A stretch of DNA of 64,000 bases from Spirometra erinaceieuropaei (taxonomy: Eukaryota; Platyhelminthes; Cestoda; Diphyllobothriidea; Diphyllobothriidae): positions 898,589 to 962,588 of the forward strand of contig CACRXP010000155.1 of assembly GCA_902702965.1 (NCBI GenBank). Reading direction: 5' to 3'. The position numbers and the translations under genes are program-made. Every line of letters begins with the position of its first letter. Positions within the stretch are counted from its first letter, which is position 1. A model generated the notes under the pieces. The model was not told the origin of the DNA, ran no database searches, and saw nothing but the letters and a program-made list of their open reading frames with translations. This document shows, in pieces, positions 45,277 through 56,139 of the stretch.

Positions 45277-46324
45277 AAATATCTAGGTGCCAAATAAAAC
45301 TTCCAAGAAGGCTTCTACTCGACCCAAAAGGATAAAACGCCAAGAAGTCCTAAATCCATGGGCAAAAGAACGCCAAACTGTTTTTGTGACATAGTGTGAG
45401 CCCAGCGACGCGAATTTTCGATTGATTAATACACCACATGAATGAAGGTCGCATCGGTCTTTGCGATGCCGGTCACGAGACGGAATAGGTAATCCTCCTA
45501 GAATTCAGCAACAGGACACCTGTTGCTGCCGGGTTACCTATTAACTTATCCAACTGTCTAGCACAACGGCAATGCAACCGCCCAGTGATCAAAATAAGCA
45601 CGTTGTTCTTTAAATACCTGGCTGGTCAAAAAGGGAGTAATATAGGACAACGCAATACTGTTTTGCAGTGCCTTCAAAGAGCACCTAACTTCACTTACTG
45701 TTACCACTCAATGGTAAAATTAGTATCCCCTTTTATTTGGTGACAATATAGAGGATTAAAAGTTGTGGTATGACTCATTTGCTCAACACAGATGATCCCC
45801 GGAGTAAGTAACCCCGTCCACAAGTCATACCCTTGCCCAGAAAGGACTTCTTCATCTAGGATTTTGGTAGAGTGGTTGCTAATCATTCAGTTTGAGTCAA
45901 CAGTTTTACCACTACAAGCAGTCGATTGCTACATCCCACGCGTGTGCGATGTGTGCTTCTCGACTCCATCTTTATGCGGCTCCTCTGTTGCATGCGTGAT
46001 TTGAGTCTGAGACTATTACGGTGCGCCAAGCGTCGTTGCTTGGAAGGCTGCCGACTGACGCCTCAACTCAGTCTATGCCCGTTGTATGTGTGTTTGTGGG
46101 GAGTGGCGGGCTGGTGGGCTGAGAGCAAGACTGTCAGGGCTCTTTCCTAAAATGACCACTGACTCTCACGAACGTGAGGAGTGTTTGTGCGTGTTACTTA
46201 GTGGGTTTTGCTTTTCAGTCGCTGACTGACTGGTTACTCAACTTTTGAAGGGTGATAGTAAAGGCGAATGCTGGGCTGTGTGTCACCCTTCTGGGCTCCA
46301 AGATTTGTGAGCGTCCGCTATACT
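45277..46324. other. Unassigned interval
   Basis: No exon, tRNA or repeat family of the window recognised. The ORFs 45792-46004 and 45926-46150 have no domain. Confidence 0.35.
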
Positions 46325-46740
46325 ATGATCAGCAAATCACGACCCGCGCTGCCTGATGTGTGCTGGTAGTTCTCCGGTAACTGGTTCTCTGGCGGTAGAT
46401 GCACTTGGGCTCCCGCTGGGTACACAGGTCGTGTGCATGGCTGTCCAGTCATCCTTTCTGTTGTTGCTGCTGCTATTGGCCAAAATATTGGTCTCATGCT
46501 TGTTGTGCACCGGGGTGTGTGGGGCGGAGCGCCAAAGTGTAGATCCGGCCGCGCCATCTATCTGCACCTACCCTGCCTCCGGTCTTCTTGACTCTGTCTT
46601 GACACGGGGCTTAGGTTAGGGGGAGAAGCGAATGCGATAGATGCCGCGCAAGTCTAACCACACTACAAACTAGTTTGCAGGCAAGTCACCGTGCCTGCTT
46701 CACCTTGCTGCGGTGGACATCGTCGGATGCTACGACCGAA
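46325..46740 (+). repeat. Repeat B, nearly full copy
   Basis: ATGATCAGCAAATCACGACC, GGCGGTAGATGCACTTGGGC, the TTGTTGCTGCTGCTATTGG tract, GTGTGTGGGGCGGAGCGCC and GTGGACATCGTCGG follow the order of the copy at 470-950. Confidence 0.75.
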
Positions 46741-46919
46741 CTATCTGCCTAACCATCTAGCATAACGGCAACGCAATCGCCTAATGGCCAAGAGAAACTA
46801 GTAGGTCGTTAAGTACTCGGCTGGTCCAAAAAATTAGCTTCGCAATGGGAGACAGAAGATTAAGTTAGTCGATACCAGTGAAGATGCGAGTTCTAGGAAC
46901 TATCTGATAAGAAATAAAA

Positions 46920-47105
46920 GTGATCGCTGGAACAAGGGCTATATTCGCCTGACTTTTCGGATTCTCACTTGAACCCGTCATCAGAGACAGTGGCAGAAAC
47001 GGGTGGTTCGCGCACAGGAAGTTGCAGTATTTATAGGATGCAGTCGCTAGGCTACCGCATACTCATGATACGTAACCGCTCTCTCCTTCATCAATAATTG
47101 TTGTG
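46920..47105 (-). mobile_element. Penelope-like terminal fragment with hammerhead-like core
   Basis: On the minus strand: TATCATGAGTATGCGGTAGC, CATCCTATAAATACTGC, the core at 46984-46951, then GGCGAATATAGCCCTTGTTC and CAGCGATCAC. The same order is found, inverted or direct, at 10481-10640 and 60375-60490. It encodes nothing. Confidence 0.6.
46951..46984 (-). ncRNA. Hammerhead-ribozyme-like core
   Basis: CTGATGA, stem II GGGTTC pairing with GAATCC (one G-U) around AAGTGA, then GAAA and AGTC. It is the most canonical core of the set, with all invariant positions of CUGANGA and GAAA kept and a GUC triplet directly after. Stem III would be minimal, as in Penelope-type hammerheads. Confidence 0.55.
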
Positions 47106-47799
47106 CACCAGCGGCAACAATTCTTACTAAAGGGAAGAGCGGTAATTACTACATTCTGTTCACACTCATTCAGTACTCCCTATCAACGGCTCGGTGAGTT
47201 CTTGCTCACCTTTCCGATGGACAGATCTTTGTTTCCGAACCAGTGATTTTCGCCTTAAATACGCTTTCTGGTTGCTAACTGCTCGCTGCTTTACGAAGAT
47301 AATCCGCGAACTGGTAAGGTATTGGGGGTACAGGACAGAGTCAACAACATGCTAGGCAGATGCTGAGCGACTGGCAAAAAACATTTGGCGCCTTCTAGAT
47401 GTGGTCACGGATGTGCATGCGTTGACCCGCTTGGTGGTCGGGTTTTGTCCTGACTATCGGCATTTGTTTACAGGAATCCACTGTCGACATCGAGACTCGG
47501 GTAACAAGTCGGGGATAAACCGCATAGTTCATTCCATCCGGGAGAAAAAATGCAGCTCTCCGAAGTCTGTGGTAACTATTCGATTTATATTCTAGCCAAA
47601 CAAATCACTTTTCGCTTATTTTTGTTCAGCAGTGATCGGATTTTATTTGCGCGCTTTAGGGACTGTTCAGAGTTCCACTGATCGCTCCCTATTGACCTTC
47701 GCTTATCTACTACTCACAATATGACCCCTTCAAAAGTATTTGCAATAACATCTCGGACGGTCAGGGAAAGTCCCTAGGCGTTTTATCGATCAGCAGAAA
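47106..47799. other. Unassigned interval
   Basis: No exon or repeat recognised. The plus ORF 47401-47595 has no domain. Confidence 0.35.
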
Positions 47800-48410
47800 T
47801 TGAAAACAAGCATGTACAGCAGAATTTATTGGGGCCAACAAATTTCGTGACGGCTTTTCAACTGCAACCCGTCTCTGCATAACATAGGTAACGAATGAAC
47901 GCGCACAGCAGTATGAATTTGTACAGAATGGCAGGGCATAGGAGCAAGGTCAAAGTTCAAAATAATCAATAATCAGCTAAGACGTCCACATAAGCATCAA
48001 AAAGGAAAAAAGGAAGACGAAATGTTAACAACAAATCACAGTCAGAGGAAAATAGAGGCGTGAGATTACCAGGGCAATTGCAGATTGATCACATGATCTA
48101 ACTGCTTGCACAGGTCTGGTTTCTCCCTCCGTATGTAGGCTGCTTCTCACGCCTCTATTTTCCTCTGACTGTGATTTGTTGTTAACATTTCGTCTTCCTT
48201 TTTTCCTTTTTGATGCTTATGTGGACGTCTTAGCTGATTATTGATTATTTTGAACTTTGACCTTGCTCCTATGCCCTGCCATTCTGTACAAATTCATACT
48301 GCTGTGCGCGTTCATTCGTTACCTATGTTATGCAGAGACGGGTTGCAGTTGAAAAGCCGTCACGAAATTTGTTGGCCCCAATAAATTCTGCTGTACATGC
48401 TTGTTTTCAA
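47800..48410. mobile_element. Foldback (palindromic) element, complete copy 2
   Basis: Arms 47800-48065 and 48145-48410, each 266 bp, are inverted copies around a 79-bp spacer. The ends are TTGAAAACAAGC and GCTTGTTTTCAA. The element encodes nothing. It is nearly identical to copy 1 (1-439), but the spacer (CTGGTTTCTCCCTCCGTATG) lies in the opposite orientation. The flanks show no convincing target duplication: CAGCAGAAA on the left, TTCATACC on the right. The close similarity suggests recent activity or recent homogenisation. Confidence 0.9.
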
Positions 48411-48840
48411 TTCATACCGGGGAAAAAATGCTTCAAAGATCAGTAGAAAGATGGCCTGTGTGTTCGCTGCGTAGATGATAAACTATCGCGTGAGTGTTGA
48501 TGAGACTGTTGCCGACAGCTGTCGTGGCTATGTTTGATGTCCTTGTCCTAGGACACTCCAGACGCACTGACCTGAATCCACTCGACCGACTTCAGCTCGA
48601 GCACCCCTTCGTACACGCAGTTGCAACTGCCCATGCGTCTACTTGCACGCACCTCCCCTCACTGTGACTACAACACAAGCCACTTAAGCACCACCCCCAA
48701 TTGGACACCCCTTCAGATTGTCCACAAACCTACAAAAGAAGCTGCCGCCAATCTCTCAGGGACTCTTAGGGGTGACTGGGCGCAGTCATGCTTCGCCAGT
48801 GGCCACTGCCGCCTGAGAGGACAACCCAGGGTTCTGTATA
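48411..48840. other. Unassigned interval
   Basis: Between the foldback element and a MITE. The plus ORF 48621-48887 runs into the MITE and has no domain. Confidence 0.35.
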
Positions 48841-49832
48841 CAGTGAGTTACCGATCTCATGAAATGTTGACCGAAATTCTGGAATGAGTTTTCGATTATG
48901 AAGGATTACTTAGGCGCGGTGGTAATACTGGTTATCTTGCAGCGTGATCCTTTAGTATTTCGGACTCGCCAGGATGTCGGCTATTGAATGCACTTCTTTT
49001 TGACCTCCTACAGAAACCACACTCGGTAAAAAATGACTACTTACATAGCATGCATTTTTACTACTGATTTTCGGCGGTCTTATAAATCTAAACACATATT
49101 GTAGAAAACATGCATAAAAATATGCTTTATTTTACGCTTTTGATAGAGAATCACCTTATCTTCATATTCTATACCCGAAGAAAGTGTATATTTAAGTTTT
49201 AAAAAAGTCTCTTATTATGAGATTTCCAAGACCGTGCGATGTCCATGCATATGGGATTGCACATTTCCGTTCACCAATGCCCCTCATGAAATGCACAACA
49301 TAGCCCGCAACCAGTACAAAATTTTATGAGCACTATATAGTATCTTCTTAATGGCATAGAGGAATATATGATTTTCCTTACGCGAAAATCCTGCACCTTG
49401 TAGGCTGAAATCGTTAAATGCTACTGCAATGGCAGATCAGGCTGAAAATTATTCTGGAATTGGGAAACTTCTTCAAAACCTAAATACACACCTCGTTCGG
49501 GTATGGAATATGAAGATAAGGTGATTCTCTATTAAACAACTGAACGAAAGCATACTTTTTGCATGTTTTCTGCGATATATATTTTGATGTGTAAGACCGT
49601 CGAAAATCAATAGTAAAAATGCATGCTATGTAAGTAGTCAGTTTTTACCGAGTGCGGTTACTGTAGGCGGTCAAAAAAAGTTCATTCAAGAGCCGACATC
49701 CTGGCGAGTCCGAAATACTAAAAGATTATGCTGAATGCTACCCAATATTACAACCCCACCTAAGTAATCTTTCCTAATCGAAAACGTGCTCCAGAATTTC
49801 GGCCAAAATTTCATGAGATCGGGCACGCACTG
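48841..49832. mobile_element. Complete long-TIR Tc1-type MITE (992 bp)
   Basis: Starts TA-CAGTGAGTTACCGATCTC and ends GAGATCGGGCACGCACTG, followed by AATA. Left-arm block ACTTACATAGCATGCATTTT has its inverted partner AAAATGCATGCTATGTAAGT in the right arm. The centre carries ATGATTTTCCTTACGCGAAA. No ORF of interest. Confidence 0.82.
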
Positions 49833-50026
49833 AATAATAAACCCCTTGATCTCTTGATTTCTGGCTTTCCCCCCAACAGGGGATTTAGCCGATGATTGTA
49901 GCTTAGACGCTACAAGGCAACTGTCATTGAAAGAATGCACTATCCTAACTGACGACTGTCAATCTACTTTGCTGCTAGTCTACTTTGCGGACAATAGGCG
50001 TCAATAGAAAGGTTCACTTTTCTCAC
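49833..50026. other. Intronic spacer
   Basis: Short interval between the MITE and the 614-nt exon, intronic in the minus-strand gene model. Nothing recognised. Confidence 0.4.
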
Positions 50027-50640
50027 TTGCATCCGACGGTCTCCTCCTCCTTCGCTGTTGTGCTCTGTGCTCTGTGTCCCGCATCTTCGCTCGAGTTGGT
50101 CAGCACTGCTTCAGCCCTGGACTCTCGACTAAAATCAACCCTCTTCCTTGGCGCTTTTCTGTTGCGCAGTGGCGAATACGTCGGTTCAGCCTCAAGGGTC
50201 GAGCTGCTGTCATCTGTCGGCGTTTCGGGACTGGCCTCATCGGCGGCGCGACTGTCGTCGTCAGACTTGTTGACAATCACAAGGGTCTTCCCGCCGCGAT
50301 AGTGGGTGCGCAAGGGGTTGGAAAAGAATACGCCGGCGGCTGCGGCGCGGGTTGTAGTCTGCCCTGATTTTGCGCTTGTGAGCTGAGGTAACTGGGGCGA
50401 CGGAGGACCGCGTCGTATGAATGGCGATTCCGCGGCCATTTGGTTGGCATTTGGGGAGAAGATCATTTGTCTCTTTGGCGGCAGATGGGGCAGGGGTCGA
50501 GGACGCTCGCTCGTCCCAATTGCTGCTGATGGTTTGTGATTGGGGAAGGCACGAGGAAAGCGGCGCAGCATGCGGCTCTCCCAAACCGAACCTAGTTGCT
50601 CTGCACTGACCGTGTCCGGTAGTAGGGTCCGCACGACGTC
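50027..50640 (-). CDS. Coding exon (614 nt) of the doublecortin-type gene
   Basis: The minus-strand exon begins after a textbook acceptor, TTTGACTGCTTTCCTGACAG|G, and is open for 204 codons in phase 0. It ends at GCAA|GTGAGA in phase 2, just before an in-frame TGA. The product is proline- and serine-rich and looks disordered: RRFPRAFPNHKPSAAIG, RPLPHLPPKRQMIFSPNA, GKTLVIVNKSDDDSRAADE, RNRKAPRKRVDFSRESRA. No named domain. It follows the doublecortin exon on the same strand with matching phase (0 to 0), and its phase-2 end fits the exon starting at 44133. The first 20 bases and the acceptor are duplicated at 51939-51960. Confidence 0.72.
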
Positions 50641-51938
50641 CTGTCAGGAAAGCAGTCAAAAAGAGGGGTTACAGAGGGGCAGCAAGTTGTGAAAGACAGC
50701 TGGACACACCTTTCAGGGTACCACATGCCATATACCTGAATAAGGGTTTTACAGTAGGTGGGCTAACTCATGAAATGTCAACCGAAACTCCGTTTTCGTT
50801 TCGAAAAGATTAATTAAGTAGGGTTTTAAAACCAATCATTGTGCAGCATAATTCTATCACAATTCGGCTACCTCAGGATGCCGGCTTTCGAACGAACTTC
50901 CTTTCGGCTGCACGCGGGAACTACGCCCTGTAAAAGATGACTACTTATGTAGCGTGCATTTTTCATTGATTTTCAATGCCCTTAAAAAGCTGTTTATGTT
51001 TTATGGAAAATATGCATACAAATATTCATTCTTCTACTCATTCGGTTGAAAATTACGTCTTCTTTCAATTTTATACTCGAAAAGAAGGTTAAGTTCGGTT
51101 TTAAAAAGTCTCTTATTGCAAGCCTTTTAATACCGTGAAATGGTCGTTCATAAAACGTCATGTCTCTGCACTTACTAGTGTTGCTTTCAAAGTTAACAAT
51201 GTGGCTGAAATCCACTGCTAAATTCTATGAACCCCATATGATCTCCTCTGAATAGCGTAAAGAAATTTACGGTTTTCCGTACACGGAAAACACACGATTT
51301 GTAGTTTGAAAACCCCGGATGCAGGTGTAACGGCAGGTCAAGATCAAAATTATTCGGGAGTTGGAAACGTTTTTTAAAAGCGAAATTAATCCCCTCTTTT
51401 GAGTATAAAATTGAAAGAAGACGTAATTTTCTACCGAATGAGTAGAAGAATGAATATTTTTGTGCATTTTTTTTCTATGAAATATAATTGACTTTTTAAG
51501 GGCATCGGAAATCAATGAGAAAAATGTATGCTATTTAAGTGGTCATTTTGCACAGAGGATAGTTCGTGTGTGCAGCCGAAAAGAACCTTCTTTGAAAGCC
51601 GGCAGCCGGAGGTAACTGGATTATGATAGAATTATAATGCACTATGATTGGTTTTACAACGCTACTTAATCAATCTTTTCGAAACGAAAACGCATTTGGG
51701 AATTTCGGTTGACATTTCATGAGTCAGCCCACCTACTGCATATTAAGCTTATCGCTGATGCCATAAACTTCGTCTGCGATCGTCCTCTGAACGTTAAGGC
51801 GGGGTAAGCCACCCAGGTGTCAACGAAACATGCTTTCGCTTAGAGTCATCCGAAAATGCTTAATCACACGCACTCTGTCATACGACGCCCACCGAATGCC
51901 GCACAGAGTGATCGCAGCACTGGTGGCTTGCGCGTGGC
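50621..51938. repeat. Tandem duplication, unit 1 (1318 bp), spanning the exon border
   Basis: Starts AGTAGGGTCCGCACGACGTC inside the exon and runs through the splice acceptor and a complete MITE to GGTGGCTTGCGCGTGGC. Unit 2 (51939-53232) repeats it in order, including the sequence flanking the MITE on both sides (CTGAATAAGGGTTTTA on the left, ATCGCTGATG and CATAAACTTCGTCT on the right). Confidence 0.9.
50752..51738. mobile_element. Complete long-TIR Tc1-type MITE (987 bp) in tandem unit 1
   Basis: Begins TA-CAGTAGGTGGGCTAACTC and ends TCAGCCCACCTACTG. The arms are about 360 bp each (50752 to about 51112 and about 51371 to 51738), around a 255-bp centre with CGGTTTTCCGTACACGGAAA. No coding sequence. 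Confidence 0.88.
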
Positions 51939-53232
51939 AGTAGGGTCCGCACGACGTCCTGTCAGGAAAGCAGTCAAAAAGAGGGGTTGTGAAAGACCGC
52001 TGGAGATACCTTCGAGGGTACCACATGCCATCTACCTGAATAAGGGTTTTACAGTAGGTGGGCTTACTCATGAAATGTCAACCGAAATTCCGTTTTCATT
52101 TCGAAAGGAGTAATTAAGTAGGGTTTTAAAACCAATCATTGTGCAGCATAATTCTATCACAATTAGGCTACCTCAGGATGCCGGCTTTCGAACGAACTCC
52201 TTTTCGGCTGCATGCGGGAAATACACCCTGTAAAAGATGACTATTTAATTAGCGTGCATTTTTCTCATTGATTTCGATGTCCTTAAAAAGTCGATTATAT
52301 TTCATGAAAAATATGCATACAAATATGCATTCTTCTGCTCATTCGATAAGAAATTACGTCTTCTTTCAATTTTATACTCGAAGTGGAGGTTTGGTTCGGT
52401 TTAAAAAGTCTCTAATTGTAAGGCTTTTTAATACCATGAAATGGTCGTTCATAAAACATCGAGTCCCTGCACTTACTAGCGTTGCTTTCAAAGTTAAAAA
52501 TATGGCTGAAATATACTGCTAAATTCTATGAACCCCATATAATCTCTCTGAATAGCGTAGAGAAATTTTCGGTTTTCCGTACACGGAAAATACATGGTTT
52601 GTAGTTTGGAAACCCTGAATGCAGATGCAACGGCAGGTCGAGTTCAAAATTATCCCGGTGTTGGAAACGTTTTTTAAAACCGAATTTATCCCCTCTTTCG
52701 AGTATAAAATTGAAAGAAGACGTAATTTTCTACCGAATGAGTAGAAGAATGAATGTTTTTATGCATTTTTTCTATGAAATATAATTGACTTTTTAAGGGC
52801 ATCGGAAATCAATGAGAAAAATTTATGCTAAGTATGTAGTCATTTTTTGCAGAGTGTCATTTTTGTATGCAGCCCAAAGGAAGTTCTTTCCAAAGTCGGA
52901 ATTCTGAGGTAGCTGAACTATTATAGAATTATGTTGCATTCTGATTAGTTTTACAACCCTACTTAATTAATCTTTTCGAGACAAAAATGCATTTCGGAAT
53001 TTCGGTTGACATTTCATGAGTTAGCCCACCTACTGTACATCATGGTTATCGCTGATGCATAAACTTCGTCTATGATCGTTCTCTGAACGTTAAGGCGGGG
53101 TAAGCCGCCCCGGTGTCAGCGAAACATGCTTTCGTTTAGAGCCATCCGAATGGTTAATTCCAAGCCCTCTGTCATACGACGCTCACCGAATGCCCCACCG
53201 AGTGATCGCAGCCCTGGTGGTTTCCGCGTGTC
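51939..53232. repeat. Tandem duplication, unit 2, with a second splice acceptor
   Basis: Direct repeat of 50621-51938. It differs by substitutions and by an 18-bp deletion near 51988 (unit 1 has ACAGAGGGGCAGCAAGTT). It carries a duplicate of the last intron bases and acceptor (CTGTCAGG on the plus strand at 51959) with only the first 20 or so exon bases. Confidence 0.9.
52052..53035. mobile_element. Complete long-TIR Tc1-type MITE (984 bp) in tandem unit 2
   Basis: Begins TA-CAGTAGGTGGGCTTACTC and ends TTAGCCCACCTACTG-TA, with the TA target duplication intact on both sides. Duplicated together with its flanks from the same insertion as 50752-51738, not an independent insertion. Confidence 0.88.
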
Positions 53233-54760
53233 ACTGTCAAGACGGCCGGATGGCTTTGTCTGAATTTTGGGACTACTACAGCAACGAGTTAAACGTGGAT
53301 CTCCTCCGGAGTTGGAAATCCAGTCCAAGAAACATTCCTGATCTCCTTCCCATTACTTCTGCTTCCTAGATCAAAATTATACGAACATAATTTCCCTAAC
53401 ACCCTTACAGATGCCTATCCGGTCTCTCTTCCAGTGTCCGAGTCTTTTGCGGTTTGAATGGTTTATACACAGTCTCTCCTAATTTTCATAACTCTTTTTC
53501 GAAAGATCCCCCAAATTTGACCTCGTTCAGGAGGATCCAGCTTAGTTCAGCAGGAGTCTTTAACTTGAGCGGGGCCACGATAAGTGCTTTATTGTTTAAT
53601 GGCAACCTTTTGAGGACAGATTATCAGTTTAGACGGGGGTACGTGTTTAAGAAGTTCGTTAAAGTACTACACAATTCCAAAAGAGGGCCCCTATATTATA
53701 AAGTGGCAAATTCCTATTTGCTCTTGATAGGTCCGACTGAATATCGCGCCTAGCATACGAAGGAATTTAAATAGGCATTAATTTCTCCGTAGCAAGTGTA
53801 CATTTGCAATTAATGATGATAGCTATTAACGTCGTCCTCCGGTTAAACTTTAGTCCACTATTTTGTTGCAGAGTTCACCAACTACTGTAAGAAATTGAGT
53901 AAGTAAGCGACTGACATTTGAATATTTTACGCCAACAGCTAATAGCTGAACGTCTAGCTTTCTGTCGTTGTTGTTATTTGCACGCTTTGTTGCGCGAAGG
54001 CCATCTCCATCAGTCACAGCAAAAAATAACTGATTATAGGACATGTCTTCTTGGGAAGAGGGAGACTAAAATAATAACTATTGGCTTTCTTGCCGTCTTC
54101 AGTCAGCTACGTCCCAACACCAAACCGCCAAGACCGGAACTAAAATCGGAGTTTCTTAACAATTATGCCAAACGCCCTACTTTTGAGTGGATCTATACAA
54201 ACTGTACGGCGGAATGCGTACGTCCCGTTCCGCCTTGGAGTTCCTTGAGATCTTTAACCTGTTTTTATGAAGGAAACCTGCATTTCCTTGAGGACTATTA
54301 AGCTATCGCCTTAGATGGTGTTTAAATTTGTGATTTCCGTCGGTGTTTAAATTTTTTAAGGGTTTTCATTGGGAATATTGTCTGTCTGCTAAGTAAGACT
54401 TCTTGCCCTTTCTCTCCATCATTCAACACGGAACTGCTCGACAGTTACACTAAATTGTTGGATTCTTGAAATCACATATAAGTATAAACCAGGAACCGAT
54501 GATCCTATAAGCTGGTATATAAGATACCTTTAGGAGATTTTTAAAGAGAGATGACTGTGCAAAAAGTTGAACGGACTGTGCAGACATGTGTTTTACTACT
54601 TCTTTATCCACGGTTGCGTCTTCAAGTACATGATTGCTAAAATTATAATATCGCGGATCTAAACATCGTTGAGGATTTTTGCTTTTTAAGTAAAGTAGTG
54701 ACAAAGACACAGACGGCATTTAAGCTAAAGGGTACTTAGACTATGGTTCCCATTGCTCAC
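53233..54760. other. Intronic interval with a SINE scrap
   Basis: Lies between the duplication and the doublecortin exon. 54040-54115 (GAGGGAGACTAAAATAATAA ... CGTCTTCAGTCAGC) is a diverged family A fragment. The ORFs 53454-53753 (+), 53918-54301 (+) and 54450-54719 (-) show no domain. Confidence 0.4.
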
Positions 54761-55042
54761 CGCAATTTGACTCGCTGTGGGCAGGAAGCACGCCGATGTC
54801 TGCTCATTTGCTCTACTGTCTAAACAGGAGTGTCTTGAGTGTTGTCCGGTGAGGCAGGTTGAGTCGCCGACGCCGACAATGACCGTGTCGCCTGTGAAGA
54901 GTTTCGTCATCGAGCAAATCTCTCGGCCATCCAGGAAGAAAAGGTTTCGAACCCAATTCTGACCCCAGTGTATATCAAATGCCTTCGAGATGAGAGCCAG
55001 GGCGTGACCGAGCGTATTAACCTTCATGCGGTCGAGGTAGAC
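54761..55042 (-). CDS. Doublecortin-domain exon
   Basis: Minus-strand exon of 282 nt (94 codons, phase 0 in and out) between the acceptor ACTTATTCATTTTAG|G and the donor ATTGCG|GTGAGC. The product begins VYLDRMKVNTLGHALALISK and continues with AFDI, W, then VRNLFFLDGREICSMTKLF and GDTVIVGVGDS. This follows the second half of a doublecortin domain, with its helix, a VRxLxxLDGxxxxSxxxLF turn and a final strand of the DVFIAxG type. Such domains bind tubulin and microtubules. The rest is Ser/Thr-rich linker. The first half of the domain should lie in upstream exons, for which 62507-62594 is a phase-compatible candidate. Family assignment is by motif, not search. Subtype (DCX, DCLK or DCDC) is open. 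Confidence 0.72.
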
Positions 55043-55860
55043 CTAAAATGAATAAGTGAATGCCGAATTGTGTGTAAAAATGGCTACTATGTCATATAAA
55101 AGTAACACTTTAAATGTCTTTGTAGACGAGAACGTCGGAAATCTATCCCGGTGGCCTTTTGTGATGTACTCTATTGGAGATAAGCGACAACGTCGTTGAC
55201 ACAGGCCACAGTTCTATGCTACAACTTCAGGTTTAGAAGCTAATTTAGGAACACAACACATGGAATCGATAAAGTCGTTTATATCTGCCTCATAAGGTGA
55301 GCATTAAGGTCACCTTTCTAAGAGCAGGTCAGATAGTTTAATGCGATATTAGTGAAAATACGATCTCCACATATCATATCAGAAGAAAGTCTTCAAAAGT
55401 AGGCGTTTATTCTGTGTTTGTCATTTTAAGCGGCGGTTAATGGAACCAGTGTTCAGGGACATAAATGTCCGCTGTGCGACACGCATTCGTCATTAGCAGA
55501 AAACGATTTATCGAACAATTTGTTGCACAGATTACTCATATAAAGTGAATTTCGCCCACCATTTAAAAGTGGTTCCGTTGGGAATGGTCACGCCCTCAGA
55601 GTCAATGCAGTGTGCACATTCAAAATTTTTCCCCGATTTAGACGAAAGCTTTTTATTAAGCAAATAGATGGGCGGGTTCATTGGTTTGCTACTATGTAGG
55701 GAGGGGATTTACTTCGGGCATTTTGTTTAAGACGCTTTTATCAAAAGAGGCCACATTTGCATTATAAAGTACTCGAACAACTTTGCCATATTTATTCTAG
55801 GCCATTTTTTATGAGCGTTGACAATATTATTTTTTTATAGTTGGGAAGATGGGAAATTTT
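55043..55860. other. Intronic interval
   Basis: No exon or repeat recognised. AT-rich. Confidence 0.4.
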
Positions 55861-55869
55861 GTGACAGAC

Positions 55870-56115
55870 AAGAAGACTTTCTGACAATGTCCACCGTCTG
55901 CTACACAGCAAGGTGTGGCGGGCACGGTAACTTGCGTGTGAATTAGTTTATAGTGATAGTGGACTTGCGCAGCATCTACTGCACTCCCTCTTCCCCACTC
56001 CTCACCTGGACCCGGTGTTAAGACACTGTCAAAAAAAGCCGGGACGAGGGAGGGCGCGGTTGGCTGGCACTGTCGGGCAAGCACCTGGGCGTGCCACCAC
56101 ATCCTTCAGTCCACT
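55870..56115 (-). repeat. Repeat B copy, core only
   Basis: On the minus strand: GTTGGTAAAGTGGACTGAAG, GATGTGGTGGCACGCC, CCTCACCTGGACCC (plus strand) and GCCGTGCCCGCCAC-like blocks. The minus ORF 55827-56102 is repeat-borne. Confidence 0.65.
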
Positions 56116-56139
56116 TTACCAACAACAGAACTGCCTACT

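Noticed and set aside
50621..53232. Direct repeats at 50.6-53.2 kb as LTRs of a retrotransposon
   Set aside because: No gag-pol lies between them because the units are adjacent, their ends are not TG...CA, and one end lies inside a coding exon. A tandem duplication explains it.
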